Origin: Azotobacter vinelandii
GTDB taxonomy: Bacteria; Pseudomonadota; Gammaproteobacteria; Pseudomonadales; Pseudomonadaceae
Length of the DNA: 64,000 bases
Strand: one strand, 5' to 3'
Assembly: GCF_001571105.1 (NCBI RefSeq)
Contig: NZ_BCTD01000003.1
Shown: piece after piece, positions 36,392 through 46,497 of the stretch
Layout of the letters: each line of letters begins with the position of its first letter
Numbering within the stretch: position 1 is the stretch's first letter
Notes under the pieces: generated by a model
The model's database searches: none
Told to the model about the DNA's origin: nothing
What the model saw: the letters and a program-made list of their open reading frames with translations, nothing else
Position numbers and translations under genes: made by a program

Positions 36392-37801
36392 TCAGGCCTC
36401 CTCCAGCAGCGCGGCCCGGGTGCTGGCGCGTACCCAGCGCGGCTCCTGGCGCACGCGCTGCCATACCGGGCTGTGCACGGCCAGCGCCAACTGGCGGGCC
36501 AGTTCGACGAAACCGCCGTAGCCGGCGTAGCCGAAGTCGCGTTCGTGGTTGATGTCGAGGAACGCCAGGCGCGCCTTGAGTGCGGCGTACAGGTAGCGTC
36601 CGCCAGCGATGAGGATGTCGGCGCCGCTCTCGATGCAGGTGGCGATCAGCGCGCTCTGGTCGTTGTCGTCGATCATCCGGGCGTTCGGCCCCATCAGCTC
36701 GCGGATGCGCGCGCGGTCTTCCTCGGTGGATTTCTCGGTGCCGGTGGCGATCACCTCGACGCCGAGGTCCTGCAGCGCCGAAACCACCGACCAGGATTTC
36801 ACGCCGCCGGAGAAGATCAGCGCGCGCTTGCCGGCCAGTCGCTCGCGCCAGGGTTCGAGCGCCGCCCTGGCCCTGTTTTCCTCGCGCAGGATCAGCAGTT
36901 CGGTGCGTACCGACAGCGACGGGTCGCCGATCGCCTTGGCGAAGTCGCGCAGGGCCTGGGAGGTATCGGCGATACCGTAGAAGCTGCCCTCGAAGAACGG
37001 CGTGCCGTAGTCCTCGCGCAGGTGGCGGGCGACGTTGAGCATGGCCTTGGAGCAGACCACCATGTTGGCTTCGGCGCGGTGCATGGTCTGGACCTCGCGA
37101 AAGCGCGCGTCGCCGGACAGGGTGCAGAGAATGCGCAGGCCGAGTTCGTCGAACAGCGGCGCGACGCGCCAGAACTCGCCGGCGATGTTGTATTCGCCGA
37201 TCAGATTGACGTCGTGCACCGTGATGCCGTGGCCGACGGCGCCTTGCGGCAGCGGCGCCGGTTCGCGGGTACCTATGACGTGGCGGTAGAGGGTTTCGCC
37301 GGCGATGCGGTTGCCCAGGCTCTTGGTGCCGTAGAAGCCGGCGCCGTCCACCGGAATCACCGGCACGCCCCAGCGCTGGCTGGCGTCGCGGGCCACCGCT
37401 TCGATGTCGTCGCCCTGCATCGCCGGCACGCAGGTGCCGTAGACGAACACCGCCTGCGGCTGGTAGCGCTCGACCGCACGGCGGATGGCGTGGAACAGCT
37501 TTTTCTCGCCGCGGCCCATGATCACGTCGACGTCGGACAGTTCGGTGGTCATGCCCAGGCGGTACAACTGTGGGCCGGAGGAATTGCTGCCGCGCAGGTC
37601 CCAGGAACTGCCGGCACAGCCGATCGGACCGTGGACGATGTGCGCGGCGTCGGCGATCGGCAGGATGGCGATCTGCGCGCCGTCGAAGGCGCAGCCGCCC
37701 TGGGTGGCTCCCGGGCGCGAGCGCGAGCAGCCGGTCTTGCCCGCCGTGTTGTGGGTGCAGGCTGGCTCGTCGAGCAGGTTCTGGATTTCGGTCTGATTCA
37801 T
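36392..37801 (-). CDS. vnfE: VnfE, FeV-cofactor scaffold subunit
   Basis: 469 residues from MNQTEIQNLLDEPACTHNTAGKTGC. NifE/NifD-like: GCAFDGAQIAILPIADAAHIVHGPIGC, VFVYGTCVPAMQGDDIEAV and the conserved block PVIPVDGAGFYGTKSLGNR hold the cluster cysteines; INHERDFGYAGYGGFVELA corresponds to the cofactor-side C-terminal region. First gene of vnfENX, with its own sigma-54 promoter about 100 bases upstream. Confidence 0.93.
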   Translation of the reverse strand: MNQTEIQNLLDEPACTHNTAGKTGCSRSRPGATQGGCAFDGAQIAILPIADAAHIVHGPIGCAGSSWDLRGSNSSGPQLYRLGMTTELSDVDVIMGRGEKKLFHAIRRAVERYQPQAVFVYGTCVPAMQGDDIEAVARDASQRWGVPVIPVDGAGFYGTKSLGNRIAGETLYRHVIGTREPAPLPQGAVGHGITVHDVNLIGEYNIAGEFWRVAPLFDELGLRILCTLSGDARFREVQTMHRAEANMVVCSKAMLNVARHLREDYGTPFFEGSFYGIADTSQALRDFAKAIGDPSLSVRTELLILREENRARAALEPWRERLAGKRALIFSGGVKSWSVVSALQDLGVEVIATGTEKSTEEDRARIRELMGPNARMIDDNDQSALIATCIESGADILIAGGRYLYAALKARLAFLDINHERDFGYAGYGGFVELARQLALAVHSPVWQRVRQEPRWVRASTRAALLEEA

Positions 37802-37899
37802 CGTCCCTCTCCGGACGGGCGATGCCCGTCGCGTGCGGTGGATGGAAAGGTGCGGTCCGCCGGGCGGAGCGCCCCGTCGCGAACCCCTGCAGGAGCTGG

Positions 37900-37915
37900 A
37901 GCAAAGGTCGCGCCA
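37900..37915 (-). promoter_or_regulatory. Sigma-54 promoter of vnfENX
   Basis: Minus strand: TGGCGC-GACCT-TTGCT, one mismatch to TGGCAC-N5-TTGCW, 98 bases upstream of the vnfE ATG. Confidence 0.82.
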
Positions 37916-37969
37916 ATCGCGCAAGACCCGCGTCCCTGAAGGGTTCCGGCGGGTTTTTTCGGAGGGGAC

Positions 37970-38004
37970 GTACCGTGGCGAACGATCCCTGTACGCGGTG
38001 GTAC
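37970..38004. promoter_or_regulatory. Two VnfA-type sites upstream of vnfENX
   Basis: GTACCGTGGCGAAC (37970-37983) and GTACGCGGTGGTAC (37991-38004), both GTAC-N6-(G)(T/A)AC dyads. Centres are 21 bases apart, so both would lie on one face of the helix. They are only about 60-90 bases upstream of the -24 element, closer than at vnfH and vnfD. Confidence 0.75.
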
Positions 38005-38028
38005 TTTCACGCGGGCGGTACGCCGCGC

Positions 38029-39597
<1,569 letters not shown>

Positions 39598-39646
39598 GGG
39601 AATGACCACTCCTGTCTGGCGTTCTGTCTGGCGCATGGGACTCTAC

Positions 39647-39937
39647 TCAGGGGGCCGGCAGTACGCGCACCGAGGGATTGTCGAGCACCTTGACCAGTTC
39701 GCGGCGCACGCCGCCGAGCGTCTGGGCGGACATGGCGCAGCCGACGCAGGCGCCCTTGAGGCGCAGGCGGACGATGTTGTCCTGTACGGCGACCAGCTCC
39801 AGGTCGCCACCGTCGCGCTGCACGCCCGGGCGCAGGCGCTCGACGGTTTCGCGCACCAGCGGCAGGGATTCGGCGGGGATGGGCGTTATCGCGAGGGTGG
39901 TTGCGTTTTCCTCGGTATCCAGCGGCGGATTGGACAT
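39647..39937 (-). CDS. vnfU: VnfU, NifU C-terminal-like Fe-S scaffold protein
   Basis: 96 residues from MSNPPLDTEENATTLAITPI. NifU C-terminal (NfuA-like) domain with RPGVQRDGGDLELVAVQDNIVRLRLKGACVGCAMSAQTL, containing the CxxC that holds a transient [4Fe-4S] cluster. Probably delivers Fe-S to V-nitrogenase components, perhaps also to the VnfA N-terminal cluster. Precedes vnfA; both probably share a promoter in the region with the ModE-like box. Confidence 0.9.
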   Translation of the reverse strand: MSNPPLDTEENATTLAITPIPAESLPLVRETVERLRPGVQRDGGDLELVAVQDNIVRLRLKGACVGCAMSAQTLGGVRRELVKVLDNPSVRVLPAP

Positions 39938-40157
39938 GGCTTGCCTCCTCGGGCGGTGCCCGCGAACGACTGCTGGCGTGCGGCGCGCCAGGGCGGCGGG
40001 GCGGATTGTCGGATGCGCCGCCCTCCGTCGAAGGCGGCGCAGGTCATTCGGGCGAATGCATGACTTGCCCGGACGGACCGGACAGCGGGCGAACAGATCC
40101 TTCTCCCGCCCAGGACTCGGGTGCCTGGCTGGCGGGGCCAATGGGCAGTGTAGGACA

Positions 40158-40185
40158 AGCGCTATATATTCGTAAATATAACGCT
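40158..40185. promoter_or_regulatory. ModE-type molybdate box upstream of vnfU-vnfA
   Basis: AGCGCTATATA-N6-AATATAACGCT is an imperfect palindrome that fits the ModE consensus (CGNTATATA-N6-TATATAACG). It lies between ridA and vnfU, about 220 bases upstream of vnfU, in AT-rich DNA likely to include the promoter. Mo-bound ModE there would repress the activator gene and so all vnf units. The rest of 39938-40237 holds nothing else except the hairpin at 40209. Confidence 0.7.
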
Positions 40186-40208
40186 GACAGGGGGGCGTCG
40201 ATGGGAAA

Positions 40209-40230
40209 GGGCGGAGCGTCGGCTCCGCCC
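40209..40230 (-). terminator. Hairpin after ridA
   Basis: GGGCGGAGC (40209-40217) and GCTCCGCCC (40222-40230) with loop GTCG, eight bases after the ridA stop on the minus strand; followed by TTTCCC, a weak U-run. Likely ends the spoT-ridA transcript. Confidence 0.65.
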
Positions 40231-40237
40231 ATGGGGT

Positions 40238-40621
40238 TCAGCCGAGGACCAGGATGCCGTCCATCTCCACCTGCGCGCCGCGCGGCAGGGAGGCGACGCC
40301 GATGGCGGCACGGGCCGGGTAGGGCTGTGCGAAGTAGCGGCCCATGACTTCGTTGACCTTGGCGAAGTGGGCCAGGTCGGTGAGGAAGATGTTCAGCTTG
40401 ACGATGTCGGCGAACGAGCCGCCGGCCGCCTCGACGACCGCCTTGAGATTCTCGAACACCCGCACGGTCTGGGCTTCGAAGTCGCCCTCGACCAGTTCCA
40501 TGGTCCCGGGATCGAGGGGAATCTGTCCGGACAGGTAGACGGTATCGCCGGCCCTGATCGCCTGGGAGTAGGTGCCGATGGCGGCGGGGGCCTTGTCGGT
40601 ATTGATCACGCTCTTGCTCAT
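40238..40621 (-). CDS. ridA: RidA-family enamine/imine deaminase
   Basis: 127 residues from MSKSVINTDKAPAAIGTYSQAI. The pattern APAAIGTYSQA, VYLSGQIPLDP, and near the end ARAAIGVASLPRGAQVEMDGI (with the catalytic Arg) identifies RidA/YjgF/UK114. It hydrolyses reactive 2-aminoacrylate to pyruvate and ammonia. Follows spoT by 44 bases, as in Pseudomonas. Confidence 0.93.
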   Translation of the reverse strand: MSKSVINTDKAPAAIGTYSQAIRAGDTVYLSGQIPLDPGTMELVEGDFEAQTVRVFENLKAVVEAAGGSFADIVKLNIFLTDLAHFAKVNEVMGRYFAQPYPARAAIGVASLPRGAQVEMDGILVLG

Positions 40622-40665
40622 GGAAAGCTCCTTCGGGGATGTTCCGGGCGGCGCGGCGTCGGCGC

Positions 40666-42774
40666 TCAGGCGCGCACGCGGGTGATGCGGATGACGCCCT
40701 TGAGGGCGCGCAGCTTCTTGATCACCCGGGCCAGGTGGATACGGTCCTTCACACTGACCACCAGTTGGACCACGCTGGTGCGGCCGTCGCGCTCGTCCAT
40801 GCCGATCTTCTCGATGTTGCCGTCCGCGGCGTTGACGCTGCCGGCGAGCAGGGCGATCAGGCCGCGTTGGTGTTCCAGTTCGATGCGCAGTTCGACGTTG
40901 AATTCGCCGCTGACGTCCTTGGACCAGGTCAGCGGGATGCATTTTTCCGGGTTGTGGCGGATCTCGCCGATATTGCGGCAGTTCTCCAGGTGCACGACCA
41001 TGCCCTTGCCCGCCGACAGGTGACCGACGATGGGATCGCCGGGGATCGGCGAGCAGCAGCGGGCGTAGCTCAGCACCAGGCCCTCGGTGCCGCGGATCGC
41101 CAGCGGGCCTTCGGCGCTGGGGATCTCCTCGCCCTCGCTGGCCAGCAGGCGTCGGGCCACCACGTAGGCCATGCGGTTGCCGAGACCGATGTCCTCCAGC
41201 AAGTCCTCGAAGACCTCCATGCGGTATTCGTCGAGCACCTGGCGGATGCGCTCCGCTGGGATCTGTTCGAGGCTGGCATCGAAGCCGGCGAGCACCTTGT
41301 TCAGCAGGCGCTCGCCGAGGCTGATGGATTCCGAGCGGCGCTGCTGCTTGAGGGCGTGGCGGATGTGGGTGCGCGCCTTGGCGGTGACCACGAAGTTCAG
41401 CCAGGCCGGATTCGGCCGCGCGCCCGGAGCGGTGACGATCTCCACCGTGGAGCCGCTCTCCAGCGGCTGGGAGAGCGGCGCCAGGCGGCGGTTGATGCGG
41501 CAGGCGATGCAACTGTTGCCGATGTCGGTGTGCACCGCGTAGGCGAAGTCGACCGCGGTGGAGCCCTTCTGCAACTCCATGATGCGGCCCTTGGGCGTGA
41601 ACACGTAGACCTCGTCGGGGAACAGGTCGATCTTCACGCTCTCGATGAATTCCAGCGAGTTGCCGGCGCTCTGCTGCAACTCCAGCACGCCCTTGACCCA
41701 CTGCCGGGCCCGCGCGTGGTTGCCCTTGATCGGGTCCTCGTCGCCGGACTTGTACAGCCAGTGGGCGGCGATGCCGTTGTTGGCCAGTTCCTCCATCTCG
41801 CGGGTGCGGATCTGGATCTCGATGGGCACGCCGTGCATGCCGAACAGGGTGGTGTGCAGCGACTGGTAGCCGTTGGCCTTGGGAATCGCGATGTAGTCCT
41901 TGAAGCGGCCGGGCAGCGGCTTGTAGAGGTTGTGCACGGCGCCGAGCACGCGGTAGCAGGTGTCGACCTTGTCGACCACGATGCGGAAGGCGTAGACGTC
42001 CATGATCTCGTTGAACGCCTTGCGCTTGCCGCGCATCTTCTTGTAGATGCTGTAGAGGTGCTTCTCGCGCCCCTTGACGTCGCCGTCGAGGCCCTCGCGC
42101 TCGAGGCAGGCGACCAGCGACTGCTCGATCTTGGTGACGATCTCCTTGCGGTTGCCACGGGCGCGGCGCACCGCCTGGCGGATGCGCGCCGAGCGCATCG
42201 GGTGCATGGCCTTGAAGCCGAGGTCCTCGAATTCCACGCGCATGCTGTGCATGCCCAGGCGGTTGGCGATGGGCGCGTAGATTTCCAGGGTTTCCTTGGC
42301 GATGCGCCGGCTCTTCTCGTAGGGCATGGCGTCGAGGGTGCGCATGTTGTGCAGGCGGTCGGCCAGTTTGACGAGGATCACGCGGATGTCGCGGGCCATG
42401 GCCATGGCCATCTTCTGGAAGTTCTCGGCCTGCGCCTCGGCCTTGTTCTCGAACTTCATCTGGGTCAGTTTGCTGACCCCGTCGACCAGTTCGGCGACGG
42501 TTTCGCCGAACTGCTCGACCAGCGCCTCCTTGGGAATGCCGGTGTCCTCGATCACGTCATGGAGCATCGCGGCCATCAGGCTCTGATGGTCCATGTGCAT
42601 GTCGGCGAGGATGTTGGCGACGGCGAGGGGATGGGTGACGTAGGGCTCGCCGCTGCGTCGACGCTGGCCGTCGTGGGCCTGCTCGGCGTAGTAATAGGCT
42701 CGGCGGACCAGGTTGACCTGGTCCGGGGCAAGGTAGGTCAGGAGCCGATCGGCAAGGGTGTCTATGCTGGCCAA
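40666..42774 (-). CDS. spoT: SpoT, bifunctional (p)ppGpp synthetase/hydrolase
   Basis: 702 residues, the normal length. HD hydrolase domain near the N-terminus (THPLAVANILADMHMD, AAMLHDVIEDT), synthetase domain (KEKHLYSIYKKMRGK-like, DVYAFRIVV, PKANGYQSLHTT), TGS domain (VYVFTPKGRIMELQKGSTAVDFAYAVHTD) and ACT domain at the end. Both active sites look intact. Controls the stringent response. Same strand order rpoZ-spoT-ridA as in pseudomonads. Confidence 0.96.
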   Translation of the reverse strand: MASIDTLADRLLTYLAPDQVNLVRRAYYYAEQAHDGQRRRSGEPYVTHPLAVANILADMHMDHQSLMAAMLHDVIEDTGIPKEALVEQFGETVAELVDGVSKLTQMKFENKAEAQAENFQKMAMAMARDIRVILVKLADRLHNMRTLDAMPYEKSRRIAKETLEIYAPIANRLGMHSMRVEFEDLGFKAMHPMRSARIRQAVRRARGNRKEIVTKIEQSLVACLEREGLDGDVKGREKHLYSIYKKMRGKRKAFNEIMDVYAFRIVVDKVDTCYRVLGAVHNLYKPLPGRFKDYIAIPKANGYQSLHTTLFGMHGVPIEIQIRTREMEELANNGIAAHWLYKSGDEDPIKGNHARARQWVKGVLELQQSAGNSLEFIESVKIDLFPDEVYVFTPKGRIMELQKGSTAVDFAYAVHTDIGNSCIACRINRRLAPLSQPLESGSTVEIVTAPGARPNPAWLNFVVTAKARTHIRHALKQQRRSESISLGERLLNKVLAGFDASLEQIPAERIRQVLDEYRMEVFEDLLEDIGLGNRMAYVVARRLLASEGEEIPSAEGPLAIRGTEGLVLSYARCCSPIPGDPIVGHLSAGKGMVVHLENCRNIGEIRHNPEKCIPLTWSKDVSGEFNVELRIELEHQRGLIALLAGSVNAADGNIEKIGMDERDGRTSVVQLVVSVKDRIHLARVIKKLRALKGVIRITRVRA

Positions 42775-42834
42775 GGACGCTCCCCCTGGCCGGCGAACAC
42801 TGCTCCCGTGCCGCGACCGCTGTCTGACATCGTG

Positions 42835-43098
42835 TTACAGGGCCTCGTTGCTATCTTCCTCGAAGGCGGCGAACAGTGGCTCCTCGGCGACGATCTCGTC
42901 CTGGGCGATGACGTTGTAGTCGACCAGGCCCGCGGCGATCTCGCGCAGGGCGACCACGGTGGGCTTGTCATTCTCCCAGGGCAGGCGCGGCTCCTTGCCG
43001 CCGGTGGCCAACTGGCGCGCGCGCTTGCTGGCGAGCATGACCAGCTCGAAGCGGTTATCGACGTTTTCCAGGCAGTCTTCAACGGTAACGCGGGCCAT
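42835..43098 (-). CDS. rpoZ: RNA polymerase omega subunit
   Basis: 87 residues from MARVTVEDCLENVDNRFELVMLASKRARQL, the standard omega sequence; the in-frame ATG at 43143 is not needed. Assists assembly of beta-prime and with it the ppGpp site of RNA polymerase. 60 bases upstream of spoT, 574 bases downstream of gmk. Confidence 0.96.
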   Translation of the reverse strand: MARVTVEDCLENVDNRFELVMLASKRARQLATGGKEPRLPWENDKPTVVALREIAAGLVDYNVIAQDEIVAEEPLFAAFEEDSNEAL

Positions 43099-43672
43099 GG
43101 TGTTCCTCGTGACGAAATGAGTGTTGCAGTGCCAAATGGACAAGCGGACTGACTAGTCTAGGAAAACGCCACTTCGAAGGGAAGGGCCAAATGGCCGTGC
43201 GGTCATTGCTCCGAACTGGCAACCGCTGTCGGCCTCGTCGCGAAGCCGACAGCGGCAGGAGAAGACGGCCGGCGTTGCGACGGGCTCGCCGGTCGCCTTC
43301 CGGGACACGCGATTTTTCTGCCTATATAAAGAAACATATCGGTTGCGGCCGGCTGCGGCCGATCCGCTGGGGCCGGTTTTCGGTCCTGTACCGAGTGGAG
43401 TGCTGCTTGCCGGGTCTTCCGCTATTCATCCATAGGCATAGCGGTGAGCGCACGACGTGAAAGCGGCTGAATCCTGCAGGTCCCTTGCAGCGGCCGGGGC
43501 TTCGTCGCCGGCCCGCCATCGGCTTGATCGGCCCGGCCTGGTGCCGAAGCGGCTGCCGATGGTCCTGCTCGGGGCGATCCTGCCTGGGGCGATCCTGCCG
43601 GTGTCCGCGCTGAAGACCTTCCTGCAGAGACGCCGGGCCGCCCGGCGGCCGGGGTCGCGCAGGCGCGCGGCT
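43099..43672. other. Intergenic region between gmk and rpoZ
   Basis: No gene supported. A short AT-rich patch at about 43310-43345 (TTTTTCTGCCTATATAAAGAAACATATC) probably carries the rpoZ-spoT promoter on the minus strand. The remainder is GC-rich and contains only shadow open frames. Confidence 0.5.
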
Positions 43673-44290
43673 TCAGGCCAGCAGTTCGGCGAGCAGGTCG
43701 CCGTGGCGGCGCTGCTGGGCTTCCAGCTGCAACTGGCGGGCGCGGAAGATCGACTTCAGGTCTTCGAGGGCGTGGGCGAAGTTGTCGTTGATCACCAGGT
43801 AGTCGTATTCCACGTAGTGGCTCATTTCGCTGACCGCCTCGCGCATGCGCCGCTCGATGATCTCGTCGCTGTCCTGGCCGCGGTTGGTCAGGCGATGGCG
43901 CAGGGCTTGCTGGCTCGGCGGCAGGATGAAGATGGATTGCGCCTGGGGCAGCAGCCTGCGGACCTGCTGGGCGCCCTGCCAGTCGATCTCCAGGATCAGG
44001 TCGTAGCCCTCGGCCAGGGTCTGCTCCAGCCACAGCTGCGAGGTGCCGTAGAGGTTGCCGAAGACTTCCGCGTGCTCGAGGAATTCGCCCCGCTCGAGCA
44101 TGCCGAGGAAGGTCGGGCGGTCGACGAAGTGGTAGTTCACGCCTTCGACCTCGCCCGGGCGCATGCCGCGGGTGGTATGCGAGACCGATACCCGCACCTG
44201 TGGCAGGGCGTCGATCAGGGCCTTGACCAGGCTGGTCTTGCCGGCGCCGGAAGGTGCGGAAATGATGTAGAGGGTGCCGGTGGCGGACAT
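43673..44290 (-). CDS. gmk: Guanylate kinase
   Basis: 205 residues from MSATGTLYIISAPSGAGKTSLVKALI. P-loop SAPSGAGKTS, GMP-binding SVSHTTRGMRPGE and VNYHFVD, and DLILEIDWQGAQQVR are all present. Converts GMP to GDP with ATP. The yicC gene lies 38 bases upstream on the same strand. Confidence 0.96.
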   Translation of the reverse strand: MSATGTLYIISAPSGAGKTSLVKALIDALPQVRVSVSHTTRGMRPGEVEGVNYHFVDRPTFLGMLERGEFLEHAEVFGNLYGTSQLWLEQTLAEGYDLILEIDWQGAQQVRRLLPQAQSIFILPPSQQALRHRLTNRGQDSDEIIERRMREAVSEMSHYVEYDYLVINDNFAHALEDLKSIFRARQLQLEAQQRRHGDLLAELLA

Positions 44291-44328
44291 GGACGTTTCC
44301 TGAGCGCGGATTCTCGTGGAGTGGGGCT

Positions 44329-45192
44329 TCACTCGATGTTCTGTACCTGCTCGCGCATCTGTTCGATCAATACCTTGAGGTTGACCGCGGTCTGCGTGGA
44401 GCGGGGATCGAAGGCCTTGGAGCCAAGGGTGTTGGCCTCGCGGTTGAGTTCCTGCATCAGGAAGTCCAGCCGGCGGCCGACCGTGCCGCTGTCCTTGAGC
44501 ACGCGGCGGACCTCGGCGATGTGGGTGCAGAGGCGATCCAGTTCCTCGGCCGCGTCGCTCTTCTGGGCGAGCAGCACCAGTTCCTGTTCGAGGCGTAGCG
44601 GGTCCAGTTCCAGCTGCGTGTCGCGGAAACGGTCGAGGATCTTCTGGCGCTGGTTGGCGAGCATCTGCGGGACCAACTGGCGCAGGTTCTCGACCTCCTG
44701 GAGCATGGCGTCCAGGCGTTCCTCGAGCAACCGGGCCAGTTCCGCGCCTTCGCGGGCGCGGCCGGCCTTGAGCTGGGCCAGGGCCGCGTCGAACAGGCTC
44801 AGGGCTTCGGCGCTGAGGCGCTGGTGATCGGCGGCATCGGCCACCAGCACGCCGGGCCAAGCCAGCACGTCGAAGGGGTCGATCGGGGCCGGCTGGCGGA
44901 TCAGGGCGGCGATGTCCTCGGCGGCGGCCACCAGTTGGCTGGCACGTTCGCGGTCGATCTGCAACGGCTGTCCGGCGCTGCCTTCGTCGAAGCGCAGGGT
45001 GCATTCGACCTTGCCGCGGGAAAGCCCCTGGCGCAGGGCGTCGCGCAGGGCGCCCTCGAGATCGAGGAAGGCCTCCGGCAGACGCAGGTGCGGTTCGAGG
45101 TAGCGATGATTGACCGAGCGCAGTTCCCAGCTCAGGGTGCCGTGGGCGCCGGCCCGCTCGACGCGGGCGAAGGCAGTCATGCTGTGCGCCAT
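44329..45192 (-). CDS. yicC: YicC-family endoribonuclease-like stress protein
   Basis: 287 residues from MAHSMTAFARVERAGAHGTLSWELRSVNHRYLEPHLRLPE, the conserved YicC N-terminus. The C-terminal DUF1732 part ends TQTAVNLKVLIEQMREQVQNIE, as usual. Recent work assigns endoribonuclease activity to the family. It starts close to the divergent rph gene (142-base gap shared promoter region) and is followed by gmk. Confidence 0.93.
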   Translation of the reverse strand: MAHSMTAFARVERAGAHGTLSWELRSVNHRYLEPHLRLPEAFLDLEGALRDALRQGLSRGKVECTLRFDEGSAGQPLQIDRERASQLVAAAEDIAALIRQPAPIDPFDVLAWPGVLVADAADHQRLSAEALSLFDAALAQLKAGRAREGAELARLLEERLDAMLQEVENLRQLVPQMLANQRQKILDRFRDTQLELDPLRLEQELVLLAQKSDAAEELDRLCTHIAEVRRVLKDSGTVGRRLDFLMQELNREANTLGSKAFDPRSTQTAVNLKVLIEQMREQVQNIE

Positions 45193-45334
45193 GGTGTCCA
45201 CCTCTCGGATCGTCGTATTTAAAGGGAACGGATTGTAGCGCAGTGCGTCGCCGCGGCCCAATCGGCATGTCCGACTGACGATGAGCGCCCTATAATGGCC
45301 GGCAAATTTTTTCCGACCGTACAGGTAAGCCCAG

Positions 45335-46054
45335 ATGAAACGTCCCAGTGGCCGAGCGCCCCACCAGTTGCGTCCGATTCGCATCACCCGCAACTACACC
45401 CGGCATGCCGAGGGCTCGGTGCTGGTGGAGTTCGGCGACACCCGGGTGATCTGCACGGTCAGCGCCGAGGCCGGCGTGCCACGTTTCCTCAAGGGCCAGG
45501 GCAAGGGCTGGCTGACCGCCGAGTACGGCATGCTGCCGCGGGCCACCGGGGAGCGTATGGCGCGCGAGGCCAGCCGCGGCCGGCAGGGCGGGCGCACCCT
45601 GGAGATCCAGCGGCTGATCGGTCGTTCGCTGCGCGCCGCGCTGGACATGAGCAAGCTGGGCGAGAACACCCTGTACGTCGACTGCGACGTGATCCAGGCC
45701 GACGGCGGTACCCGCACGGCCTCGATCACCGGCGCCATGGTGGCGCTGGTCGATGCCCTGGCGGTGTTGAAGAAGCGCGGGGCGCTGAAGGGCGATCCCC
45801 TGAAGCAGATGGTCGCGGCGGTTTCCGTGGGCATCTACCAGGGCGAGCCGATCCTGGATCTGGACTATCCCGAGGACTCCGACGCCGAGACCGACCTCAA
45901 CGTGGTGATGACCGACGCCGGCGGTTTCATCGAGGTGCAGGGCACCGCCGAGGGCGAGCCTTTCCAGCCGGAGGAGCTGAACGCCATGCTGGCCCTGGCC
46001 ACCCAGGGCATCCGCGAGCTGTTCGAGCTGCAACGCGCCGTGCTGGCCGACTGA
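45335..46054 (+). CDS. rph: RNase PH
   Basis: 239 residues from MKRPSGRAPHQLRPIRITRN. Phosphorolytic site and hexamer motifs are present: VICTVSAEAGVPRFLKGQGKGWLTAEYGMLPRATGERMAREA and LDLDYPEDSDAETDLNVVMT. Trims tRNA 3' ends with phosphate. Divergent from yicC, followed by the DUF4870 gene. Confidence 0.97.
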   Translation: MKRPSGRAPHQLRPIRITRNYTRHAEGSVLVEFGDTRVICTVSAEAGVPRFLKGQGKGWLTAEYGMLPRATGERMAREASRGRQGGRTLEIQRLIGRSLRAALDMSKLGENTLYVDCDVIQADGGTRTASITGAMVALVDALAVLKKRGALKGDPLKQMVAAVSVGIYQGEPILDLDYPEDSDAETDLNVVMTDAGGFIEVQGTAEGEPFQPEELNAMLALATQGIRELFELQRAVLAD

Positions 46055-46073
46055 CTTTTCGCCGGGAGTTCGC

Positions 46074-46442
46074 ATGTCCTCGCCGCCGCTCGTCCCCTTG
46101 CCCGATCCCCAGGTCCGCCGCTGGGCGATGCTCTGCCATTACGCAGCTTTCTTCTGGTTCGTGGCGCCGCTGGTCGGCAATGTGCTGGGGCCGCTGATCG
46201 TCTGGCAGTTGCAGAAGGAGCGCGACCCCTTCGTCGACTGGCATGGCAAGGAGGCGCTCAACTTCCAGATTACCTACAGCATCCTGATGATGCTCTGCGG
46301 CGTGCTCGCCTGGATCTTCATCGGTTTCCCGCTGATGGTGCTGGTCAACCTGACGGCCCTGGTGCTGGTGGTCATCGCCGGCATCCGGGCCAATGCCGGA
46401 GAGGCCTGGCGCTATCCCTTCTGCCTGCGTCTGGTGAAGTGA
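46074..46442 (+). CDS. DUF4870-family small membrane protein
   Basis: 122 residues; MLCHYAAFFWFVAPLVGNVLGPLIVWQLQKERDPFVDWHGKEALNFQITYSI is the DUF4870 core (KEALNFQ). Three or four membrane segments. Function unknown. 20 bases after rph, same strand, as in Pseudomonas. Confidence 0.88.
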   Translation: MSSPPLVPLPDPQVRRWAMLCHYAAFFWFVAPLVGNVLGPLIVWQLQKERDPFVDWHGKEALNFQITYSILMMLCGVLAWIFIGFPLMVLVNLTALVLVVIAGIRANAGEAWRYPFCLRLVK

Positions 46443-46453
46443 GCGGGAGGGGG

Positions 46454-46484
46454 GGAAGAGCCGGCTGCGGAGCCGGCCTCTTCC
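46454..46484. terminator. Bidirectional hairpin between the DUF4870 gene and crc
   Basis: Arms GAAGAGCCGGCT (46455-46466) and AGCCGG-C-CTCTTC (4671-region, ending 46483) around loop GCGG, lying between two convergent genes. There is no long T-run. Confidence 0.6.
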
Positions 46485-46497
46485 GGAGCTGCGTCGT

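Noticed and set aside
43320..43345. Possible second ModE-like box in CCTATAT-N8-ATATCGG upstream of rpoZ
   Set aside because: Arms are short and lack the AACG ends; more likely an ordinary promoter region.
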